Positions 1 to 4,856 of a stretch of 6,599 nt of DNA are shown here, one piece after another. The translations under genes were made by a program, and so were the position numbers. The notes below the pieces were generated by a model. It saw only the letters and a program-made list of their open reading frames with translations. It was not told where the DNA came from and did no database searches. Origin of the DNA: Leptolinea sp. (GTDB taxonomy: Bacteria; Chloroflexota; Anaerolineae; Anaerolineales; Anaerolineaceae); the NCBI GenBank assembly GCA_022837205.1, contig JALHEL010000100.1, positions 1-6,599 on the forward strand, given 5' to 3'. Positions within the stretch are counted from its first letter, which is position 1. Every line of letters starts with the position of its first letter.

Positions 1-24
1 TGAACCCACATATTAAAATAAAAG

Positions 25-96
25 TGGCGAGGGTGGGAGTTGGACCCACGACAAAGGGCTTATGAGTCCCCTGCTCTGCCACTGAGCTACCTCGCC
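25..96 (-). tRNA. tRNA-Met (CAT anticodon), probably elongator
   Basis: The minus strand folds into a complete 72-nt cloverleaf. It has a 7-bp perfect acceptor stem (GGCGAGG/CCTCGCC), a D-arm GCTC-AGTGGCA-GAGC, an anticodon loop CTCATAA with CAT at 64-62, a 5-nt variable region, and a perfect 5-bp T-stem (GTGGG/CCCAC). The discriminator is A and the 3' CCA is not encoded (CTT follows), so CCA must be added enzymatically. The G1-C72 pair argues against initiator tRNA-fMet, which in bacteria has an unpaired 1-72. A CAT anticodon can also belong to the tRNA-Ile2 that is modified to lysidine; I prefer elongator Met but cannot exclude Ile2. Two oddities are an A-G mismatch at 31-39 and a T-loop reading TCCAACT, with C where U55 (pseudouridine) is expected. 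Confidence 0.9.
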
Positions 97-109
97 GTAA
101 GCGTTTGAA

Positions 110-138
110 ATAATACTATAGGGAGTAAATTTTGTCAA
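110..138 (-). promoter_or_regulatory. sigma70-type promoter of the tRNA gene
   Basis: On the minus strand a perfect -35 TTGACA (138-133) is followed by a 17-bp spacer and a -10 TATTAT (115-110). The predicted transcription start is near 103, just upstream of the tRNA 5' end at 96. The tRNA can therefore be transcribed independently of radC, which ends at 174 on the same strand. This is the best match to the housekeeping promoter consensus in the window. Confidence 0.8.
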
Positions 139-173
139 ACCGTTTTTCTCGTAAATCGGTATCATAAAATAAA

Positions 174-878
174 TTAAATCAAATACGATAAGATAGATTC
201 ATATTTACCGCTTCCGATAATAATATGATCCAGCATCGTTATTTCCAGTAAATTTCCCGCCTCCTGGACGCTTTTTGTAACAGCAATATCAGCGGCGCTC
301 GGTTTCGGATCACCGCTCGGATGATTATGGACCAAAAGAATAGCGGCAACATTCCTGGTAATCGGCTTTCGGAAGACTTCACTGATCCGGACGGTCGAGC
401 TATTCAGAGATCCTTTGTACAATCTGTCGATTGCAACCAATCGATGCCGTGTATCAACATTTAAGACCCATAATTCTTCATGATCAAATGCCGACATCTC
501 ATAGCTGACTAAATCAAAGACATCTTGTGAAGAATTTATAATCAGTCTATCATTTTCTTCCTGTAATCCGGCTAATCTTTTCCCCAGTTCAACTGCAGCT
601 AAAACCTGAGAGGCTTTCGCTTCACCGATTCCTTTTGCATTTTTTAATTCTTCAAAAGAAATTTTCTTTAATCCACCGAGTCCGCCATATGAATTTAATA
701 TTCGTTTAGAAAGATCAATAACATTTTCTCCTGCCGTACCGGTCCGTAAAAGGATCGCAAGCAGTTCGTAATTGGAAATTGAACCCGGACCGACTTTTAC
801 CAAACGTTCCCTCGGTCTTTCATTTATTTCCATATCACTGATACGATTGTGATATACATAATCAATTTCTTTTGCCAT
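174..878 (-). CDS. radC: RadC/UPF0758 family JAMM-domain protein
   Basis: The product is a 234-residue protein of normal length for the RadC family. The N-terminal part has the family motif ERPRERL (20-26) and a helix-hairpin-helix-like stretch KGIGEAKASQVL (82-93). The C-terminal part is a JAMM/MPN+ metal-binding domain with HNHPSGDPKPSAAD (184-197), giving H184, H186 and D197 as zinc ligands and a conserved Glu at about 134-135. RadC was once linked to DNA repair, but that assignment rests on misattributed E. coli mutants and the biochemical role of the family is still unsettled. The ATG at 878 has only a weak GGGG Shine-Dalgarno about 9 nt upstream. M16, directly before the conserved ERPRERL region, is an alternative start. 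The gene is divergent from the parAB operon, and no clear terminator separates it from the tRNA downstream. It is complete, with every expected motif. Confidence 0.93.
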   Translation of the reverse strand: MAKEIDYVYHNRISDMEINERPRERLVKVGPGSISNYELLAILLRTGTAGENVIDLSKRILNSYGGLGGLKKISFEELKNAKGIGEAKASQVLAAVELGKRLAGLQEENDRLIINSSQDVFDLVSYEMSAFDHEELWVLNVDTRHRLVAIDRLYKGSLNSSTVRISEVFRKPITRNVAAILLVHNHPSGDPKPSAADIAVTKSVQEAGNLLEITMLDHIIIGSGKYESILSYLI

Positions 879-1049
879 TATAGAAGACCCCGAATCGTAG
901 ATGATGAAAGTATAAAAGCACTTTTTATTTTACCTTATCGGAGGCATATAATATTATAATTATACTAAATATATAGTAATTATACTTTAAAAACGTAAAA
1001 AATGAAAACCATGTCTTTATGCTATAATTTTGTTTTTAGAGGATAGTTC
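879..1049. promoter_or_regulatory. AT-rich divergent control region between radC and the parAB operon
   Basis: This 171-bp non-coding stretch lies between two divergent genes and should carry both promoters. The core at about 945-990 is almost pure A/T. It contains a 16-bp imperfect palindrome, TACTAAATATATAGTA (963-978, 7 of 8 pairs symmetric), and a perfect direct repeat TAATTATACT at 957-966 and 977-986, exactly 20 bp apart (two helical turns). Such spacing fits a pair of operator half-sites, but low-complexity AT sequence produces chance repeats easily. For radC several TATAAT-like -10 candidates exist on the minus strand (for example 958-953 and TATACT at 914-909), none with a convincing -35. 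Confidence 0.45.
1020..1028 (+). promoter_or_regulatory. Extended -10 promoter of the zinc-ribbon/parAB/GNAT operon
   Basis: The sequence TGCTATAAT is a perfect -10 hexamer (1023-1028) with the TGn extension. No good -35 is present at 16-18 bp; ATGAAA at 1002-1007 would leave a spacer of only 15. Extended -10 promoters can work without a -35. A start near 1035 would give a leader of about 15 nt that carries the AGAGGA ribosome binding site (1038-1043), 6 nt before the ATG at 1050. Confidence 0.6.
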
Positions 1050-1514
1050 ATGGATATTGATCCACAAATTTTATCAAACATTGTTCAAATTCTGACTACG
1101 CTGGGGGTTGCGTTTCTTACGGCATTATGGTTGAGCATTCTTTTTTGGGTATTCCGTGATATTCGTCATCGGACAAGAGATCCTTTTATGATTATTTTGG
1201 CGGTAATCCTGGTAATTATTTTACCGATTGTCGGTGTGGTTATTTATTGGATTATTCGTCCGAATCAAACGATCGAAGAAAAATACCAAGCCGCTTTGGA
1301 AGAGGAAGCCCTTCTTCAGGAGTTGGATAAAAAACCGAAATGCCCGGGATGCGGCAGAAATGTGGAACCGGATTGGATTCTTTGTCCCGCTTGTCATACG
1401 CGTTTAAATAAACTCTGCATTTCTTGCGGAAAAGTTCTTGAACTTCCATGGAATCTTTGCCCTTATTGCGGAACACCCCAACAAAAAACTTTCAGATCCG
1501 AACAAAATCAATAA
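1050..1514 (+). CDS. Two-TM membrane protein with C-terminal double zinc ribbon
   Basis: The product is a 154-residue protein of unassigned function. Two hydrophobic segments (about 13-35 and 46-69) are separated by a short basic loop (RDIRHRTRD), followed by a charged, probably helical linker (about 73-96). The second segment, with PIVGVVIYWIIRP, resembles the PLDc_N-type two-helix membrane domain known from cardiolipin synthases and antitoxin-like proteins; this is a motif-level impression. The C-terminal third is a double zinc ribbon with four CxxC knuckles: C98/C101, C112/C115, C123/C126 and C137/C140, spaced to bind two zinc ions. The charge pattern and short loop suggest both ends face the cytoplasm, so the ribbons could contact protein or nucleic acid at the membrane. 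The start is supported by AGAGGA 6 nt upstream. It is the first gene of the parAB operon, 33 bp before parA. No enzymatic residues are visible. Confidence 0.88.
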   Translation: MDIDPQILSNIVQILTTLGVAFLTALWLSILFWVFRDIRHRTRDPFMIILAVILVIILPIVGVVIYWIIRPNQTIEEKYQAALEEEALLQELDKKPKCPGCGRNVEPDWILCPACHTRLNKLCISCGKVLELPWNLCPYCGTPQQKTFRSEQNQ

Positions 1515-1547
1515 TCTGTTATTCAATCGAAAAAAAGGAAAACCTGA

Positions 1548-2330
1548 GTGAAAATTTACGCAATGATCAATCAAAAAGGAGGGGTTGGAAAAACCACAAC
1601 TGCGATTAATCTCGGGTCCTCCCTTGCCGCTTTAGGAAAAAAAGTACTGGTGATCGATATCGACCCGCAAGCAAATGCTACATCTTCCTTGGGTATGGAT
1701 AAGAATGAAGTTCGTTATGGGACTTACCAGGTTTTGATCGGTTCTGTTCCCATAACCCCTCATATAATCGAAAATCGAGATTTTCACCTTTCTATCCTTC
1801 CCGCTTCACCGGCATTATCGGGAGCGGAAATAGAGTTAATTGATCTTCCCAATCGGGAAAGCATGCTGAAAAATGCTTTAAAACCGATTCAAGAGAAATT
1901 TGATTATATATTAATCGATTGTCCCCCATCATTGAGCCTATTGACGATCAATGCGCTGGTCGCATCAAAAGACGGTGTTATTATTCCGGTACAATGCGAA
2001 TACTTGGCATTGGAAGGATTAGGACAACTCACGAACACGATCAATCAGGTACGTAAATCTTTTCCGGAGGTTAATGTCAGGGGGGTTCTTTTGACAATGT
2101 ATGATGGACGGACAAGGCTCGCTCTGGATGTGGTAAATGAAGTAAGAAAGTTTTATCCGGATAAGGTTTTTGAAAGCATTATTCCGAGAAGCATCAGAGT
2201 AGCGGAAGCCCCGTCTTACGGGCAGCCGATTAACTATTATTCGAAAGACAGCTCTGCGAGTAAAGCATATGACGCACTGGCAAGAGAAATTTTGACGCAG
2301 GATCAGAAACAAAAATCAGGGAGGGAATGA
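1548..2330 (+). CDS. parA: Chromosome partitioning ATPase ParA (Soj)
   Basis: The product is a 260-residue P-loop ATPase of the MinD/ParA class. ATP-dependent dimers bind DNA non-specifically in the nucleoid and are released by ParB-stimulated hydrolysis, which drives origin segregation. Visible motifs are the deviant Walker A KGGVGKTT (10-17, signature K10 and catalytic K15), Walker A' VIDIDPQ (35-41, D37 and D39), Walker B ILIDCPP (121-127, D124), and the C-terminal IPRSIRVAEAPSYG (212-225) typical of chromosomal Soj proteins, with Arg residues that in homologues contribute to DNA binding. The P-loop begins almost at the N-terminus, with no helix-turn-helix extension as in type Ia plasmid ParA, so this is the chromosomal Soj type. 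Translation starts at GTG (1548); AAGGAA lies about 8 nt upstream and there is no room for an N-terminal extension. The stop is followed almost at once by parB. Confidence 0.97.
   Translation: MKIYAMINQKGGVGKTTTAINLGSSLAALGKKVLVIDIDPQANATSSLGMDKNEVRYGTYQVLIGSVPITPHIIENRDFHLSILPASPALSGAEIELIDLPNRESMLKNALKPIQEKFDYILIDCPPSLSLLTINALVASKDGVIIPVQCEYLALEGLGQLTNTINQVRKSFPEVNVRGVLLTMYDGRTRLALDVVNEVRKFYPDKVFESIIPRSIRVAEAPSYGQPINYYSKDSSASKAYDALAREILTQDQKQKSGRE
2318..2325 (+). promoter_or_regulatory. Strong Shine-Dalgarno that decides the parB start
   Basis: AGGGAGGG contains a perfect GGAGG core (2320-2324) inside the last codons of parA. It lies 8 nt before the ATG at 2333, an ideal distance, but only 2 nt before the alternative ATG at 2327. 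This favours initiation at 2333, 3 nt after the parA stop (2328-2330), and suggests that ribosomes finishing parA reinitiate on parB. Confidence 0.7.
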
Positions 2331-2332
2331 AA

Positions 2333-3193
2333 ATGTGTGCTCAACGAAAAGGTGGTTTAGGGCGCGGCTTAGGAGCTTTATTACCTGTCTCTGATAATGA
2401 GATTTCCGATGAATCGGTCAGAATGGTTGATGTTTCGGTAATTCAGTCAAATCCTCATCAGCCGCGGGTCGATTTCAATGAAGATGAGTTAAAAGAACTA
2501 ACCGACTCTATTTTGGAACACGGTGTAATACAACCGTTGATTGTGGTGCCGGAGGATGACGGAAAATATACATTAATTGCCGGAGAAAGACGATTGCGAG
2601 CCGCGATTGCTGCCGGATTAAGTATGGTACCTGTCATCACACGCTCCGCTACCGATCAGGATCTGTTAGAAATCGCTTTAATAGAGAATGTTCAGCGAGA
2701 AGACCTATCTCCACTTGAAACAGCGGAAGCATATCGTAGCCTCGAAGTCAATTTCAATTTAACACATGACGAGATTGCAAAAAAAGTCGGAAAAAACCGT
2801 GTTTCCGTTACGAATACCATTCGTTTGCTAAAACTCCCGGAAAAAGTCAGAAATGCTCTTTCCAATCGAATGATCAGTGAAGGGCATGCACGGGCTCTTC
2901 TTGCCCTTAATACCGAAGTACAACAACTATCCGCCTTACAGACTATTCTTCTTCATAATTTGAATGTCCGACAGACTGAAGAATTAGTGAGAAGGATGAG
3001 CGGAGAAAAGACCGGTAAAGAAGATAAAAAGAAAGAAAACTCACCCGAAATCAAGTCGATTGAGGAACAGTTGATGCAGTCGATCGGAACGCGTGTCTCA
3101 CTCCACCCCGGGAAAAAAGGCGGAACAATTCATATTCATTATTATTCGGATGAGGAACTGGAAGATTTAGTGGATCGTTTTACCGGAAGATGA
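2333..3193 (+). CDS. parB: Chromosome partitioning protein ParB (Spo0J), parS-binding CTPase
   Basis: The product is 286 residues from the ATG at 2333 (288 from the alternative ATG at 2327, which overlaps the parA stop); the usual family length is 280-300. The N-terminus carries the basic motif RKGGLGRGLGALLP, the ParA-activating tail. The ParB/sulfiredoxin-like CTPase domain follows at about 33-105, with NPHQPR and GERRLRAA, and then the conserved ENVQREDLSPLETA (about 118-131). The helix-turn-helix that reads parS is at about 143-165 (LTHDEIAKKVGKNRVSVTNT), and SEGHARALLAL follows. A lysine/glutamate-rich linker (about 225-243) leads to the C-terminal dimerisation domain. ParB loads at parS, slides as a CTP-dependent clamp and stimulates ParA. 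All key motifs are intact. I saw no parS-like palindrome in this window. The GNAT gene begins 3 bp after the stop. Confidence 0.96.
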   Translation: MCAQRKGGLGRGLGALLPVSDNEISDESVRMVDVSVIQSNPHQPRVDFNEDELKELTDSILEHGVIQPLIVVPEDDGKYTLIAGERRLRAAIAAGLSMVPVITRSATDQDLLEIALIENVQREDLSPLETAEAYRSLEVNFNLTHDEIAKKVGKNRVSVTNTIRLLKLPEKVRNALSNRMISEGHARALLALNTEVQQLSALQTILLHNLNVRQTEELVRRMSGEKTGKEDKKKENSPEIKSIEEQLMQSIGTRVSLHPGKKGGTIHIHYYSDEELEDLVDRFTGR

Positions 3194-3196
3194 TCC

Positions 3197-4054
3197 ATGA
3201 CATTGAAAATAACCCAGATCTCGCCTCATCAAGCGATCGCTTTAAGCGAATTAAATAAAAAAGCAATCTATTTTCATAAACACTTTGATTGGCTTGAGCC
3301 GGAAGATATTGTTTCCGATGGTTTATGTTATTCGCTTCTGGAAAATGATATTCCGATTGCCGGCATCGGTTTTTCTCCGGAGATTGATCAAACGCACTGG
3401 TTACAATTCTTTTCCGTTTGGGAAGAGGGCTACAGTGTTGCCAAGGTATGGAAATACTTTTGGGAAAATTGTATAAAGCTGCAAATTTTTTACGAGAAAA
3501 CGATATTGTCAATCCCGGCTGATGATTTGATGAATTTCTTTTTACAACATTCCGGTTTTAAACAAAAAGGAAATATTATCTATTTTGAAGGTGAAAAAGA
3601 GATAATTTCCGACCATCTTCTACAAAACAAGCAAAATGCAACTCTGCTTCCATTAACAGAATCGAATGTAAAAGAAATTATTGATTCCGTCGAAGTGGCA
3701 TTTTCAAAAGTTTGGCGATTATCCGAACTCAATCTAACTCGGGCGATACAAGCTTCGAATATTGCATTTTTTCTTCGCGATAAAAACCAATCCGTCGGAT
3801 ATCTTCTTGCTCTTCTTGAAGAAGATTCAATTCATATTTCAAGGATTGCCGTCAGTCCGAATTATCAATCACGCGGATATGGGAAAGAATTAATGTGGAT
3901 CTTGCTGAACCGGTTTACACCGAAAAATGTCAATGCTTTTTCGGTAAATACCTATTCAAATGACGGAAATGCTGTTCGATTTTATCAAAATCTCGGTTTT
4001 TACCGAACGAACCAAATTTACCCGGTATATTATTTGAAAATTCCTAAAAATTGA
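3197..4054 (+). CDS. Tandem GNAT-fold N-acetyltransferase, substrate unknown
   Basis: The product is a 285-residue protein, about twice the size of a single GNAT domain. The C-terminal half (about 147-285) is a recognisable acetyl-CoA-binding GNAT domain. Its motif A is ISRIAVSPNYQSRGYG (214-229), ending in the Q/R-x-x-G-x-G signature Q224-R226-G227-G229, and its motif B is NAVRFYQNLGF (258-268). The N-terminal half (about 1-132) lacks this signature but ends with FFLQHSGFKQKG, which mimics the FYQNLGFYRT end of a GNAT fold. It is therefore probably a degenerate first GNAT domain, as in two-domain family members such as MshD. The acceptor (protein N-terminus, lysine, amine or antibiotic) cannot be read from the sequence. 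The ATG lies 3 bp after the parB stop, with GGAAGA 6 nt upstream inside the parB end, so translation is probably coupled to parB. Its last 11 bp overlap the convergent DUF554 gene. Confidence 0.88.
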   Translation: MTLKITQISPHQAIALSELNKKAIYFHKHFDWLEPEDIVSDGLCYSLLENDIPIAGIGFSPEIDQTHWLQFFSVWEEGYSVAKVWKYFWENCIKLQIFYEKTILSIPADDLMNFFLQHSGFKQKGNIIYFEGEKEIISDHLLQNKQNATLLPLTESNVKEIIDSVEVAFSKVWRLSELNLTRAIQASNIAFFLRDKNQSVGYLLALLEEDSIHISRIAVSPNYQSRGYGKELMWILLNRFTPKNVNAFSVNTYSNDGNAVRFYQNLGFYRTNQIYPVYYLKIPKN

Positions 4055-4760
4055 AATGAGTTGTTATCCAGAATAGAAAAGGCGTGATAAAGAGAGCAGG
4101 AATCATGCTGGATACACGAATTTTTTTGATATTTAATAAGCTCGATATTGCGATTGCCCCGAGCATAACGCCGCCTACCGCTGTCATTCCGGCGATCATG
4201 GAATCATTCATAATCGATTGGGCTTGTTCCGCAAGAAGTGTTATCGTTCCTTGATAAATGAAAATCGGGATTATCGAAAAAGCGACACCGATTCCCATGG
4301 TTGTGGCAAATACAATCGAGGTTACCCCGTCTAATATGGATTTAATCAATAACAATTGATAATCGCCTGTCAAACCATCCTGGATGGATCCCAAAATACT
4401 GACCGGTCCGATTGCAAAAAGCATTGTGGCAGTCAGAAATGCCTGTATAAATTTTTGTCGATCCTTTCCGTAATCCGATCGGGTATTTTTATCTACAAAA
4501 GATTGAAACCAACCTCCCAAATTTTCCAATCCTCTTTCGATATTCGTTAATTCTCCGATGATTGTTCCGATGACTAAACCGATCAGGCACACTACACTGT
4601 CTTCGGATTTCAGAAACATGCTGAGACCTAAAAAAAGAGTAAATATTCCTATCCCGGAAATAATGGTATTTCTGATTTGTTCATTAATCCGTTTCCCGAA
4701 AAAAAGACCGAAGAAGGTTCCGACAAGTATTCCTGCAACATTAATAATTGTTCCGATCAT
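4044..4760 (-). CDS. DUF554 family integral membrane protein (YdfK/YqgA-like)
   Basis: The product is a 238-residue, strongly hydrophobic protein with about seven membrane segments (roughly 4-22, 33-50, 55-70, 107-127, 140-170, 190-208 and 217-233). It matches the DUF554 family, known as YdfK in Bacillus and YqgA in E. coli. Recognisable family features are the N-terminal MIGTIINVAGILVGTFFG, the glycine-rich GLVIGTIIGE (61-70), and the conserved central stretch GPVSILGSIQDGL (118-130) followed by KSILDG (140-145). The family is thought to be transport-related, but no substrate is firmly established. The start at 4760 has GGAAAA about 7 nt upstream. The gene lies 80 bp downstream of the solute-binding protein on the same strand and could share its transcript. 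Its 3' end overlaps the GNAT gene tail-to-tail by 11 bp, leaving no space for a terminator. Confidence 0.93.
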   Translation of the reverse strand: MIGTIINVAGILVGTFFGLFFGKRINEQIRNTIISGIGIFTLFLGLSMFLKSEDSVVCLIGLVIGTIIGELTNIERGLENLGGWFQSFVDKNTRSDYGKDRQKFIQAFLTATMLFAIGPVSILGSIQDGLTGDYQLLLIKSILDGVTSIVFATTMGIGVAFSIIPIFIYQGTITLLAEQAQSIMNDSMIAGMTAVGGVMLGAIAISSLLNIKKIRVSSMIPALFITPFLFWITTHFNF

Positions 4761-4822
4761 AGAATTATTTTCCGAATATAAGTTTATTTACGAAATCGAA
4801 TCGATCAAATGATTGTTTTTCT

Positions 4823-4856
4823 TTCCGAATAAATTGGATGTTATTCGGAATTTTTT
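4823..4856 (+). terminator. Rho-independent terminator shape, reading on the plus strand
   Basis: A perfect 10-bp stem TTCCGAATAA (4823-4832) / TTATTCGGAA (4841-4850) with an 8-nt loop is followed directly by six T (4851-4856) on the plus strand. The stem has only three G/C pairs, so strength is moderate. On the minus strand the same hairpin is followed by AAGAAAAAC, which is not a U-tract, so it is oriented to stop plus-strand transcripts. The only plus-strand genes upstream are the parAB-GNAT operon ending at 4054. The right arm overlaps the last codons and stop of the minus-strand binding-protein gene. For that mRNA the hairpin could still act as a 3' stabiliser. Confidence 0.6.

Noticed and set aside
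1..24. Possible terminator downstream of the tRNA
   Set aside because: The 24 available bases show no stem-loop or T-tract in the minus orientation; the window edge cuts the region off.
174..878. RadC as a marker of a mobile or defence island next to a tRNA integration site
   Set aside because: This is the full-length two-part housekeeping form. The tRNA has its own promoter, there is no integrase, and I saw no direct repeat of the tRNA 3' end in the window.
1252..1476. 74-codon minus-strand frame within the zinc-ribbon gene
   Set aside because: The plus frame has eight regularly spaced cysteines and two membrane helices; the antisense frame has nothing recognisable.
1548..3193. parAB as a plasmid or mobile partition cassette
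   Set aside because: ParA is the short chromosomal Soj type without an N-terminal HTH, ParB is the chromosomal Spo0J type, and no replication, mobilisation or integrase genes are nearby.
3180..3512. 110-codon minus-strand open frame opposite the start of the GNAT gene
   Set aside because: It is a shadow of the GNAT coding frame, with no recognisable motifs and no promoter or operon context on that strand.
4558..4812. 84-codon plus-strand open frame antisense to the DUF554 start
   Set aside because: It lies opposite a clearly coding membrane protein, has no convincing ribosome binding site or domain, and its composition is what the complement of hydrophobic codons gives.
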